A DNA stretch of 64,000 nucleotides from Planctomonas deserti (GCF_003067705.1 NZ_QANL01000004.1:372001-436000); one strand, 5' to 3'. Shown: positions 42,834 to 51,223, counted from the first letter of the stretch. Program-made: numbers and translations. The notes: generated by a model not told the origin, from the sequence alone.

Positions 42834-43586
42834 TTGGACATCTACTCGTTCGCGCCCGTCGCGACCGTGCTCGACCTCGCCTACACCCTCGTCACCGTGC
42901 TGGCTCAGGCCCTCGCGCCCCTCTCCGGCGGCTTCTCCGCCGCGCTCGCCGTCGTCGTCGTGACGATCGCCGTGCGCCTGCTCCTCCTCCCCGTCGGCCG
43001 CTCGCAGGTGCGGGCCGAGCTCACCAGGCGCCGGCTCGCGCCGCGATTGCGGGATCTTCGCCGCCGGTACGGCAAGGATCCCGAGCTCCTGCAGCGCAAG
43101 ACGATGGAGCTGTACGCGGAGGAGAAGGCATCGCCGCTGGCCGGCTGCCTGCCGACGCTGCTCCAGGCGCCGGTGCTCTCCGTGCTCTACGGCCTGTTCG
43201 TGCTCGCCACGATCGACGGGCATCCCAACGGGCTGCTGGCCGAGCACCTGCTCTCCGTGCCGCTCGGCGCCTCCCTGCCGGCCTTCCTCGGCGCGAGCGC
43301 GGCGGCGTGGCCGGGCGTGCTCGTCTACCTGGTTCTGCTCGCCGGCATCGCCGCGGTCGCCGCGGTCTCGCGGGTGCACGCGCTGCGGTTCGCGGAGCCG
43401 CCCGCGGAGGACGCGCCCGAGGCCGTGCTGCGGATGACCCGCGCGCTCAGCTGGGCGCCCCTCGCGACGGTCGTGTTCGCAGCGCTCGTACCGCTCGCCG
43501 CAACGCTCTACCTCGCGGTGTCGACGACCTGGACCCTCATCGAGCGCGCGATTTTCCGGCACCGCCTCCGCCCCGCCCTCGGCTGA
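42834..43586 (+). CDS. YidC/Oxa1-family membrane insertase, second copy type
   Basis: 250 residues from TTG 42834. The YidC core is present: VTIAVRLLLLPVGRSQVRAELTRRR with its groove Arg, KTMELYAEEKASPLAGCLPTLLQAPVLSVLYGLF, and four or five helices. It lacks the Lys-rich C-terminal tail of housekeeping YidC, and it is not next to rpmH-rnpA, so it is probably a paralogue with special clients. Association with the copper gene cluster is by position only. Confidence 0.88.
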   Translation: MDIYSFAPVATVLDLAYTLVTVLAQALAPLSGGFSAALAVVVVTIAVRLLLLPVGRSQVRAELTRRRLAPRLRDLRRRYGKDPELLQRKTMELYAEEKASPLAGCLPTLLQAPVLSVLYGLFVLATIDGHPNGLLAEHLLSVPLGASLPAFLGASAAAWPGVLVYLVLLAGIAAVAAVSRVHALRFAEPPAEDAPEAVLRMTRALSWAPLATVVFAALVPLAATLYLAVSTTWTLIERAIFRHRLRPALG

Positions 43587-43598
43587 GGGTGGGGCGGC
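43569..43598. terminator. Bidirectional terminator between yidC and ggt genes
   Basis: A 13-bp stem (43569-43581 with 43586-43598, one G-T pair) with tetraloop GGCT. The yidC stop codon lies in its loop and right arm, and the ggt stop is 19 bp beyond, so it can serve both convergent genes. Confidence 0.7.
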
Positions 43599-43616
43599 GT
43601 GGGGGTGCTGGGTCCT

Positions 43617-45560
43617 CTACCGCTCGGGGCGCACCACGAGGCCCGTTCCGCCGCCGCGGCGGACCGGCTCGGCGGCCGCCGTCAGCTTCCCGGACGCGTC
43701 CCGCTCGATCGCCGCCGCCGCACCGATCTCGGCCGCCGCCGTGAGGGCGTCGCCCGAACGCACGAGCTCGTGGCCGTAGGGCGCGAGCAGGTCGGAGTAC
43801 GCCTCGACGAACGCGGGCTCGGCGGGGGTCTGCGGCGTCTCGGGCGTCGTGTCGGTGGCGCCGGCGGTGTTGCGCTGCGAGGCGCGGGGCGCCGCGACGG
43901 CCTCCGGCAGGGTCATCCCGAGATCGATCCGGTTGATGAGGATCTGCAGGACCGTCGTGATGATGGTCGCGCCGCCGGGGGTGCCGAGCACGTACCGCAC
44001 CTGGCCGTCCTTGAGCACGATCGTGGGGGCCATCGAGGAGCGCGGGCGCTTCCCCGGTTCGATGCGGTTGGGGTCCGTCTCCACGTACACCGTGCTGAAA
44101 TCGGTGAGCTCGTTGTTGAGGAGGAAGCCGCGGCCGGGAACGGTCATCGCGGATCCGCCCGTTTGCTCGATCGTGAGCGTGTAGGCGACGGCGTTGCCCC
44201 ACTTGTCCACCACCGAGAGGTGGGTCGTGGAGATGTTCTCCGTCTCGCGCTCCTCGGGCACCGTCGCGACCGCGCATCCCGAGCCGTCCAGCGGACCGGC
44301 GGGCACGGGCTTCGGTGCTGCCCGGTCGGGATCGATGGTGCAGTTGCGAGAGTCCGCGAACCTCTGGCTGAGCAGGGTCTCGGTCGGCACGTCGACGAAG
44401 GCCGGGTCGCCGACGTAGGCGTTCCGATCCGCGTACGCCCGGGCGGACGCCTCGAGGTAGAGGTGCAGGCTGTCGCCCAGGTTCTCGGTGCCGAGGTCGT
44501 GGTTCTCGAGGATGTTGAGGGCCTCGCCGACCGTCGTGCCGCCGGAGGAGGAGGGGGCCATGCTGTAGACGTCGAGGCCGCGGTAGGCGACCCTGGTCGG
44601 CGCCTGCTCGGCCACCCTGTAGTTGGCGATGTCCTCCGCGGTCATGGTGCCGGCGGGTGCCGGCAGCCCCGACGCCGGGTCCACGCGCGGGTTCTGCACG
44701 ACGTCGGCGATCTCGCGACCGATCGGTCCCTGGTAGAACTCCTCCGTGCCGCCCAGCGCGATGCGCGTGAGCGTGCGGGCGAGGTCCGGGTTGCGGAAGC
44801 GGGTTCCCACCTCGGGGAGCTCACCGCCGGGAAGGAACAGCTCCGCCGTGTCGGGGAAGGCGCGGAAGCGGACGAGGTTCTGCTCGGTCTGGCTGCGGAA
44901 GGTCTCGTCCACGGTGAAGCCGCGGGCGGCGAGCAGGATCGACGGCGCGAGCATCAGGCCAAGGGGCTTGGTGCCGAAGCGGTCGAGCGCCGTCTCCCAC
45001 GTGGCGAGAGTGCCGGGCACGCCGACGGAGACGCCCGAGGAGACGAGCTGGGGAGTGAAGGGGTAGGGCAGCTGGGTGGCCGGGTCGAGGAAGGCGTCCG
45101 GGGTGATGCCGGCCGGGGCCGTCTCGCGCCCGTCGATGGTGCTCACGGTGCCGGTCTTCGCATCGAAGTACACGAAGTATCCGCCGCCGCCGATGCCCGC
45201 GCTGTACGGCTCGGTGACGCCAAGGGCGGACGCCGTCGCGACTGCCGCATCCGCCGCGTTGCCGCCGTGCTTGAGCACCTCGAGGCCCACCCGGCTCGCG
45301 GACTCGTCGACCGACGACACCGCGCCGCCGTAGCCGACCGAGGTGGGCTGCGGGCCGGTGTCGCCGTGTCCCGGCCACCACCAGCCGCCGCGGGAGTCCT
45401 TCCCCTGCCGGCCGGTGTCCTGCTCGAGGGTGTCCTGCTCGAGGGTGTCCTGTTCGAGGACGCTCGCCGTGGCCGGCGCCCCCGTCATCACCACCCCGAC
45501 CGTGACAGCTGCGGCAAGCCCGAGTGCGATGCGGCGGACCTGAGTGCGGTGCGTGAGCAT
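43617..45560 (-). CDS. ggt: Gamma-glutamyltransferase precursor
   Basis: Cleaves glutathione and other gamma-glutamyl compounds outside the cell. 647 residues; signal peptide about 1-33; large-subunit segments GGNAADAAVATASALGVTEPYSAGIGGGGYFV; self-processing site before TTHLS at 445-449 with Thr445 as nucleophile; small subunit with LNNELTDFS, RPRSSMAPTIVLKDG and LGTPGGATIITTVLQ. After the signal peptide there are three exact LEQDT repeats (35-49), encoded by a 15-bp tandem repeat. A His/Gly/Trp stretch follows (GGWWWPGHGD). Confidence 0.94.
   Translation of the reverse strand: MLTHRTQVRRIALGLAAAVTVGVVMTGAPATASVLEQDTLEQDTLEQDTGRQGKDSRGGWWWPGHGDTGPQPTSVGYGGAVSSVDESASRVGLEVLKHGGNAADAAVATASALGVTEPYSAGIGGGGYFVYFDAKTGTVSTIDGRETAPAGITPDAFLDPATQLPYPFTPQLVSSGVSVGVPGTLATWETALDRFGTKPLGLMLAPSILLAARGFTVDETFRSQTEQNLVRFRAFPDTAELFLPGGELPEVGTRFRNPDLARTLTRIALGGTEEFYQGPIGREIADVVQNPRVDPASGLPAPAGTMTAEDIANYRVAEQAPTRVAYRGLDVYSMAPSSSGGTTVGEALNILENHDLGTENLGDSLHLYLEASARAYADRNAYVGDPAFVDVPTETLLSQRFADSRNCTIDPDRAAPKPVPAGPLDGSGCAVATVPEERETENISTTHLSVVDKWGNAVAYTLTIEQTGGSAMTVPGRGFLLNNELTDFSTVYVETDPNRIEPGKRPRSSMAPTIVLKDGQVRYVLGTPGGATIITTVLQILINRIDLGMTLPEAVAAPRASQRNTAGATDTTPETPQTPAEPAFVEAYSDLLAPYGHELVRSGDALTAAAEIGAAAAIERDASGKLTAAAEPVRRGGGTGLVVRPER
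45415..45459 (-). repeat. Three 15-bp tandem units inside ggt
   Basis: GTGTCCTGCTCGAGG repeated three times (45415-45429, 45430-45444, 45445-45459; last with one change), encoding LEQDT three times just after the signal peptide. Unit length is a multiple of three, so copy number can vary without frameshift. Confidence 0.85.
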
Positions 45561-45870
45561 GAGCGTCCCCTTCCCCGGGGTTCGGCGTCAACGTCGGCGT
45601 CCTAGGTGCCTGACGCTACCCCCGACGTGGGGCGGCGGCAATCGGTTCCGGGGGTTGCGCCGCCATGAATGCGGGGGCGCCGCGCTGGGGCGCCGGCGGG
45701 CGGGGGGTGCGGGGGTGCCGCGCGGGGGTGCCGCGCGGGGGCGCGGTGGCGGTGCGCCGGCGGATGCGGTGCGGTGGTGGTGCCCCTTAACGGTCCCTGA
45801 GCTTGTCGAAGGGACGCTCGCTTCCCTGGATCGGGCTCGTGGAAGTTCTCCACAGGGCCAAAGTTCCTCG
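45561..45870. other. Non-genic stretch, G-rich low complexity and a repeat arm
   Basis: No gene seen. 45675-45783 is very G-rich on the plus strand with several GGGGGTGCCGCGC units and G-runs that could form quadruplex structures. At 45792-45815 lies a single copy of the GGTCCCTGAGCTTGTCGAAG repeat arm seen at 13.2, 13.7 and 47.4-48.2 kb. Confidence 0.6.
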
Positions 45871-45886
45871 TCGAAGAAACTTTCGA
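45871..45886 (+). promoter_or_regulatory. LexA/SOS-like box upstream of the DUF222-HNH gene
   Basis: TCGAAGAAACTTTCGA is palindromic in its outer five bases and agrees with the actinobacterial SOS consensus TCGAAC-N4-GTTCGA at 10 of 12 fixed positions. It lies 5 bp before the -10 box TAGAAT (45892-45897), i.e. where a repressor would block the promoter. TAGAAT is 7 bp before ATG 45905. Confidence 0.55.
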
Positions 45887-45904
45887 TCTGGTAGAATGTG
45901 TGCT

Positions 45905-47365
45905 ATGGCAAACCCGGCAGCGACGCTCCTCCGCACAGCGGACACCGTCGCACGCCTGGGCTCCTCACCCGCGTCCGTCGCCACGCTCCCGAAGCAGGAA
46001 CTGCTCGACGCGCTGCAGGCTATCTCCGACGCACGACACTGCTGCGACACCATCACCGCCGCGATAGCCGCGGAACTGAGCCGCCGCTCTGAGCCAGATC
46101 TCGGCTCGGCCGGCCTCGCCCAGCAGGAGGGCTACCGCACACCACAGGCCATGGTGGAGGCGATCACCGGAACCACCAAGGGCGGCGCCGTCTCGATCGT
46201 CGAAGTGGGCAAGATGCTCGCCGAAACCGCCGCGGTGGAGACGCTGCAGCGCGAGCACCCCGAACTCCCGACGCCCCCGACCCCGTGGCACGCGCCGATC
46301 GCGCATGCCGTCACCGACGGACGGATCTCGATCGCTCAGGCGGACGCCATTCGTACCGGGCTCGGGCTGCCCAGCGACTCGGTACCCCCCGAGTCGCTGT
46401 CCGAGGCCGCGGTCGAGTTGCTCGAAGACGCGACGACCCTCACGGCGGGCCAGTTGCATCGTCGGGCGAGGCAGTTGCGGGACGACCTGGACGACACCGA
46501 AGTCGCCGACCGCGAGAAGGCCCAGCTCGACCAGCAACACCTCAAGGCCTGGAAGCGACCGGACGGGATGGTGGAGGGCAAGTTCCTCTACGCACCAGAA
46601 CCCGGCGCGTTCCTCCTCTCCGTCCTCGACGAACTGACGAACCCGCGACGCGGCGGGCCGAGGTTCGTGAAGGAGAAGGACCGCGCCCGGATCGATGCCA
46701 TCGTCAACGACTCCCGCTCCACGGAGCGCTTGGCCGCGGACGGGTTCCTGGAGCTGCTGCGCATCGGCGCGGACGCCGACCCTGGCCAGGTCTTCGGCTC
46801 ACGCCGCCCCGCCGTTCGGGTGATCGTCACCAAGGAGAGCCTCGACTCCGGCGAAGGCCACGGCTCGATCCAGGACACCGGCGAGGCGGTGAGTATTGGC
46901 ACCATCCGCCGCGAGATCTGCAGTACGGGAACGGTCGCGGTGGTCCTCGACGACGACGGGCAGTGCGTCAACGTCGGACGCGAGCAGCGGCTCTTCACCG
47001 CCCGCCAGCGCATCGGACTCGCGGTGCGGGACGGCGGGTGCATGTGGCCGGGCTGCGACCGGCCACCGTCCTGGTGCGAGGCCCACCACATCAACCAGTG
47101 GAAACGAGACCACGGCAAGACCGACATCGCCGACGGGGTCCTGCTCTGCAAACACCACCACCTGCTCCTCCACAACAACGGCTGGGACATCCGACGAACC
47201 GACGGGCAGTGCCTGCTGCTGCCACCGAGATCCATCAGCCCGAACCGGGAAGCCCGCCACCTCGCGACGAAGAGCAGGGCGGTGCAGGACTGGAACGCCC
47301 GCCGACACCGCCTCCGAACGCATGACCGAGATCGCTCCCCAGAACCGACCCCACCCGGTGACTGA
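45905..47365 (+). CDS. DUF222 / 13E12-family protein with C-terminal HNH endonuclease
   Basis: 486 residues. The N-terminal two thirds (DUF222) have the family helices (TLPKQELLDALQAISDARHCCDTITAAIAAELSRRS); the C-terminal HNH domain reads DGGCMWPGCDRPPSWCEAHHINQWKRDHG... LLCKHHHLLLHNNGW, with two CxxC-like zinc Cys and the catalytic His pair. These proteins are abundant and multi-copy in actinobacteria, sometimes linked to mobile introns; their function is unclear. In M. tuberculosis several 13E12 genes belong to the LexA regulon, which fits the box upstream. Followed directly by the tandem repeat array. Confidence 0.9.
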   Translation: MANPAATLLRTADTVARLGSSPASVATLPKQELLDALQAISDARHCCDTITAAIAAELSRRSEPDLGSAGLAQQEGYRTPQAMVEAITGTTKGGAVSIVEVGKMLAETAAVETLQREHPELPTPPTPWHAPIAHAVTDGRISIAQADAIRTGLGLPSDSVPPESLSEAAVELLEDATTLTAGQLHRRARQLRDDLDDTEVADREKAQLDQQHLKAWKRPDGMVEGKFLYAPEPGAFLLSVLDELTNPRRGGPRFVKEKDRARIDAIVNDSRSTERLAADGFLELLRIGADADPGQVFGSRRPAVRVIVTKESLDSGEGHGSIQDTGEAVSIGTIRREICSTGTVAVVLDDDGQCVNVGREQRLFTARQRIGLAVRDGGCMWPGCDRPPSWCEAHHINQWKRDHGKTDIADGVLLCKHHHLLLHNNGWDIRRTDGQCLLLPPRSISPNREARHLATKSRAVQDWNARRHRLRTHDRDRSPEPTPPGD

Positions 47366-47390
47366 CCGTGCCCAATCAGCAGCTCTTCAC

Positions 47391-48182
47391 GGTCCCTGAG
47401 CCTGTCGAAGGGATGCACCGTCTCAGCGCACCTTGCGTCGCTTCGACAAGCTCAGCGACCGTGGTGACCGCCCCGGAATCGCCCACCGTCCCGGCAACCG
47501 CACCACTCGCATCCCGTCCATGCTCGCGAAGCCCTCGGACCGGCCGATACCGGCGAACGGAACCCGGCGGTCCCTCAGCCCGGCGAAGGGACGCAACGGC
47601 GTCAGCGCGCGTTGCGTCGCTTCGACAAGCTCAGCGACCGTGGTGACCGCCCACGGAACGCCCCGCAAGTCCCGGGAACCGCACCACCCGCATTCCGGCC
47701 ATGCTCGCGAAGCCCTCGGGTACGGCCGATGCCGGCGAACGTAACTCGGCGGTCCCTGAGCCCGTCGAAGGGTCGCAACCGTGACAGCACACCTCACGTC
47801 GCTTCGACAAGCTGCGACCGTGGTGACCGCCCACGGGTCGCTCAGGAGCCCCGGCAGCGGCACCACCCGCAATCCATACATGCTCGCGAAGCTCTCGGGA
47901 ACGGCCTATACCGGCGAACGTAACTCGATGGTCCCTGAGCCCGTCGAAGGGACGCGGCCGTGTCAGCGCACCTTGCGTCCCTTCGACACGCTCAGCGACC
48001 GTGGTGACCGTCCACGGGTCGCTCAGGAGTGCCGGCGGCCGCGCCACCCATATTCCGTCCGTGCCCGCGAAGCTCTCGGGAACTGCCGATGCTGATCGAC
48101 GGCACCGCCTCGGTCCCTGAGCCCGTCGAAGGGACGCGGCCGTGTCAGCGCAGCTTGCGTCGCTTCGACGAGCTCAGTGACC
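47391..48182. repeat. Tandem array of about 180-bp units built on an inverted repeat
   Basis: Each unit begins with GGTCCCTGAGCCCGTCGAAG (starts 47391, 47569, 47751, 47930, 48112; spacing 178, 182, 179, 182) and has its inverted partner CTTCGACAAGCTCAGCGACC at 47441, 47620, 47802, 47981 and 48163. The second half of each unit is also conserved (GTGGTGACCGCCCACGG, CACCACCCGCATTCCG, TGCTCGCGAAGCCCTCGG, ATGCCGGCGAACG), so these are true tandem copies, not isolated REP elements. Four full units and a partial fifth. No gene is credible in 47366-48284; frames here give VPEPVEG/ASTSSATV artefacts. Confidence 0.88.
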
Positions 48183-48272
48183 GGGGTGGCTCAGCACTGT
48201 GTTGGCTCAGCGACCGTGTGGTTGCTCGGCGACGCGGTTGGTGGGAGGGGCGCGGTGCGGGGGCGGGGGCTC

Positions 48273-48278
48273 TACGGT
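48273..48278 (+). promoter_or_regulatory. -10 box TACGGT of a probable leaderless transcript
   Basis: TACGGT, 6 bp (GAGGGC), then ATG 48285. The identical hexamer at the identical distance precedes the zinc peptidase gene at 49281. Confidence 0.5.
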
Positions 48279-48284
48279 GAGGGC

Positions 48285-49178
48285 ATGGTGGAGACGCGGG
48301 ATGTGCGGACGCCGGACGGGCGAGTGGTGCGGGCCCACGACAGTGGGGACCCGGGCTTCGGGGTCCACGAAAGTGGGGATCCCGGCGTCGGGAGCGGGAA
48401 CCCGGGTGGCGACGGGCGGCTGACCATCATCTGGCATCACGGGTCGCCGCAGACCGGCGCGCTCCTCGCGCCGCTTCTCGCCTGGACGGCGGAGCGGCGC
48501 ATCCGGCTCGTGTCGTACGGCCGGCCTAGCTACGGCGGGTCCACGCCGCGGCCGGGGCGGTCGGTCGCCACCGCCGCGGAGGACGTCGCGGCAGTCGCCG
48601 ACGCGCTCGGCCTCGAACGGTTCGCGGTCATGGGCGCGTCCGGGGGCGGTCCGCACGCGCTCGCCTGCGCGGCGCTGCTTCCCGACCGCGTGTCCGGGGT
48701 GGTGAACCTCGCGGGGCTGGCGCCATTCGATGCGGACGGCATCGACTGGTTCGGCGGCATGGCGTCCGACGGCGCCTCGCTGCGCGCGGCGGCGGAGGGG
48801 CGGGACGCGCGCGAGCGGTACGAGGCGACCGCCGAGTTCGATCCCGAGAGCTTCGTCGAGCGGGACTATGACGCGCTCGCGGGCGCCTGGTCGTCGCTGA
48901 GCGACGACGTCGGCCTCGCCGCCGCGGACGGTTCCGACGGGCTGATCGACGACGACGTCGCCTTCGTCACCCCGTGGGGTTTCGACGTGACGGACGTGCG
49001 GGCGCCCGTGCTCCTCGTGCACGGCGGCCGGGACCGCGTCGTGCCGCCCTCGCACTCCGAGTGGCTCGCCACGCACTGCCCGAGGGCGGAGCTCTGGCGG
49101 CGGCCGGACGACGGGCACGTGTCCGTGCTCTCCGAGTGCCCGGCCGCGCTGGACTGGCTGCTCACCAACGCGACGTAG
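48285..49178 (+). CDS. Alpha/beta hydrolase
   Basis: 297 residues. Oxyanion segment WHHGSPQTG near 50, nucleophile Ser119 in GASGGG, acid residue in LLVHGGRDRVVPPSH, and His in DDGHVSVL: a complete triad. The N-terminus carries a duplicated insert HDSGDPGFG / HESGDPGVG (about 18-35), encoded by a DNA repeat. Start at ATG 48285; frames reaching further upstream enter the repeat array. Substrate unknown. Confidence 0.87.
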   Translation: MVETRDVRTPDGRVVRAHDSGDPGFGVHESGDPGVGSGNPGGDGRLTIIWHHGSPQTGALLAPLLAWTAERRIRLVSYGRPSYGGSTPRPGRSVATAAEDVAAVADALGLERFAVMGASGGGPHALACAALLPDRVSGVVNLAGLAPFDADGIDWFGGMASDGASLRAAAEGRDARERYEATAEFDPESFVERDYDALAGAWSSLSDDVGLAAADGSDGLIDDDVAFVTPWGFDVTDVRAPVLLVHGGRDRVVPPSHSEWLATHCPRAELWRRPDDGHVSVLSECPAALDWLLTNAT

Positions 49179-49267
49179 CCGCGGGAAGCCGGACCTGGGG
49201 CAGCACCACCACAGACCGCCAGGTGCCGCCGCAGGGTGTGCCTCGCAGCGCCCGCTCCCCCGCCCCG

Positions 49268-49274
49268 GTACGGT
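49268..49274 (+). promoter_or_regulatory. -10 box TACGGT before the zinc peptidase gene
   Basis: TACGGT, 6 bp (CGATTC), ATG 49281; no Shine-Dalgarno in between. Strong candidate for a leaderless mRNA. Confidence 0.5.
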
Positions 49275-49280
49275 CGATTC

Positions 49281-50171
49281 ATGTCCTTCAACGACAACGC
49301 CCGTATCGACAGCAGCAAGGTCAAGCGCCGCGGGCGCACCACCGGCATCGCCGCAGGTGGCGGCGGCATCGCCGTGATCGCCGTGTTCCTCATCGCCCAG
49401 TTCACGGGCGTGGACCTTTCCGGCCTCGTCAACGGGGGCGGCACGGGAGGGGCCGGCGGCCCCACGGTCTCCGAGCCGCTCGCCGACTGCCAGACCGGCG
49501 AGGACGCGAACGAGAGCATCGACTGCCGCATGGCCGGCGCGGCGGACAGCCTCGACACCTACTGGGCGACCGAGGCCCCCGCCATCGGCATCGCCAACTA
49601 CACGACCCCTGAGTTCTTCCTCTTCACGGACGGGACAACGACCGGCTGCGGCAACGCGACCAGCGCGAGCGGTCCCTTTTACTGCCCGCCCGACCAGGCG
49701 CTGTTCGTGGACACGGCCTTCTTCGACCAGCTGCGGAGCCAGTTCGGCGCCAGCGGCGGACCGCTCGCTCAGATGTACGTCGTCGGCCACGAGTGGGGCC
49801 ACCACATCCAGCAGCTGAGCGGCGCTTTCGAGCGCGCCGACCGTAGCAACACTGGTCCCGGGTCGGACACCATCCGCCTCGAGGTGCAGGCGGACTGCTA
49901 CGCCGGCGCCTGGGTGGGTGCCGCCTCCACCGTCCGCGACGATGCGGGCGTGACATTCCTCGAGCCGGTCACCCGCGAGCAGGTCGCGGACGCCCTCAAC
50001 GCCGCAGCGGCCGTCGGTGACGACCGCATCCAGGCGGCGAGCGGCGGCCAGGTCGACCCCGACTCGTGGACCCACGGATCGGCCGAGCAGCGCCAGCGCT
50101 GGTTCGAGGCCGGTCGCGAGGGCGGCGCTGGTGCGTGCGACACCTTCGCGGTGCCCACCGAGCAGCTCTGA
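49281..50171 (+). CDS. Putative neutral zinc metallopeptidase (YpfJ/KPN_02809 family)
   Basis: 296 residues. A short basic N-terminus and one hydrophobic segment at about 22-41 anchor or export it. The zinc motif HEWGH is at 170-174, and the third ligand is in LEVQADCYAGAWVG near 200. Typical family segments CPPDQALFVDTAFF and GSAEQRQRWFEAGREGG are present; several Cys (70, 82, 123, 135) may pair outside the cell. Substrate unknown. Confidence 0.9.
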   Translation: MSFNDNARIDSSKVKRRGRTTGIAAGGGGIAVIAVFLIAQFTGVDLSGLVNGGGTGGAGGPTVSEPLADCQTGEDANESIDCRMAGAADSLDTYWATEAPAIGIANYTTPEFFLFTDGTTTGCGNATSASGPFYCPPDQALFVDTAFFDQLRSQFGASGGPLAQMYVVGHEWGHHIQQLSGAFERADRSNTGPGSDTIRLEVQADCYAGAWVGAASTVRDDAGVTFLEPVTREQVADALNAAAAVGDDRIQAASGGQVDPDSWTHGSAEQRQRWFEAGREGGAGACDTFAVPTEQL

Positions 50172-50244
50172 CCGAAGGCGGGGCTGACCGGAAACAGGTC
50201 GGACCGGAGTCGGCTCTGACCGGAACTGTCGGAAGCGGTGCCGC

Positions 50245-50418
50245 TCAGCCGTCGGTGCCGCTGAGGGCGAGCAGCAGCTGAGCCGCCGCCTCCTCCGCGG
50301 TTTCGCGCGACGAGTACGGCCCCTCGCAGGGCACGCCCTCGAGGAGGTCGGTGTCGTAGCCGTGCGAGAGGAAGTACCGGGGCGGCGCGTCTCGGCGCAC
50401 GATGTCGACGTCGCTCAT
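50245..50418 (-). CDS. 57-aa hypothetical protein
   Basis: MSDVDIVRRDAPPRYFLSH... LLLALSGTDG, 57 residues from ATG 50418. Soluble, acidic C-terminal helix. It ends 5 nt after the neighbouring small gene begins its stop region (gap of 4 nt between the two), so the pair is probably co-transcribed. I have no family name. GGGGTAA upstream is a weak ribosome site. Confidence 0.6.
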   Translation of the reverse strand: MSDVDIVRRDAPPRYFLSHGYDTDLLEGVPCEGPYSSRETAEEAAAQLLLALSGTDG

Positions 50419-50422
50419 GGCG

Positions 50423-50683
50423 TTACCCCGCACTTATCGCGAGTCGGTTCACGCCCGACTCGCGGTCTGCGCTGATCCGCGTCAGCGCGTCGTCGAAAGA
50501 ACAGAATCGGCCGCACACGCACGGCATGGGCTTCATCGACATGACTTCGTAAAGTCCGTCGCATTTCTCGATATAAGCGAGGATGCGGCGCGCGTCGCCC
50601 GGCTCCACCTCGCCGTCGCACACACGCCATTCGTGGTCGCTGAGTGCGACGACCTCGAGTGCGCTGTTGTATCCGATTGCCAT
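50423..50683 (-). CDS. 86-aa hypothetical protein with three Cys
   Basis: From ATG 50683: MAIGYNSALEVVALSDHEWRVCDGEVEPGDARRILAYIEKCDGLYEVMSM-type sequence, with CVCGRF near 61-66. Codon bias is good up to this ATG and worsens upstream, so the longer frame to 51142 is rejected. The pattern (short alpha/beta, WRVCD, ILAYIEK) recurs in small Microbacteriaceae proteins of unknown role. Upstream gene of the 57-aa protein. Confidence 0.65.
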   Translation of the reverse strand: MAIGYNSALEVVALSDHEWRVCDGEVEPGDARRILAYIEKCDGLYEVMSMKPMPCVCGRFCSFDDALTRISADRESGVNRLAISAG

Positions 50684-51223
50684 GCTTCTTCGCCCCTTAT
50701 GCGGCATACCGCCGCAGTACTCCCGATAAAGAAGACGGTACGCGGCGCGAAAAGAGACGCCCAGGGACTTGACTTTCGTCCCATGGGCATGCTCCCCCGT
50801 TCGCAGAGCACCCACGCGGGCGAACCCAGGCCGCGATTCCCCGTGCACCAGCGGTGTTCTTCGGGAATCCGTAGCTGTACCGCGTCCGCCCGCGGGCGGG
50901 GCGCCCTGCGCATGAATAAGGACGCCCTCACGGCGGATTAACAGCGGCAACGGCGCGAAATCACAAGGAAAAGCGACAAGTGATCCAAGGAGAATGCGTC
51001 GCACCGGGGAAAACGGCTGCTGAGGATAGGCCATGGCAAATCCGAGAAAGCCGGAAAAGAGCCGCATACGCCCGGGGATACGATCCGATAAGCACCGCAC
51101 TAATACCGAGCGCGTCGTGAGTATCGGCGCATAGAGACCCACGGAACGCTCCGCAGAGGCACCATCCGTGCCGGAGAGACCCCTATTTCCACGTGGAGTC
51201 GCTTACCGGCGGGAGCGCCGGCG
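50684..51223. other. 540-bp stretch without a clear gene, lower GC
   Basis: Visibly richer in A/T than its surroundings, with A-rich runs on the plus strand. A 33-codon frame at 51033-51134 (MANPRKPEKSRIRP..., basic) with AGGATAGG before it is the only candidate and is weak. A TTGACT at 50768-50773 could be a -35 box. It may be a regulatory region or remains of foreign DNA. Confidence 0.4.

Noticed and set aside
47391-48182. CRISPR array or integron-like attC array
   Set aside because: Units are about 180 bp with the whole unit conserved; no variable spacers, no integrase.
47368-48280. Several short frames in the repeat array
   Set aside because: They encode VPEPVEG and ASTSSATV strings, which are translations of the inverted-repeat arms in different frames.
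51033-51134. 33-codon basic ORF (MANPRKPEKSRIRP...)
   Set aside because: Has a passable ribosome site but weak codon bias and no recognisable features; mentioned only in the gap entry.
50684-51142. Extension of the 86-aa gene to 239 residues
   Set aside because: Codon bias is lost upstream of ATG 50683 and the region has a lower GC content.
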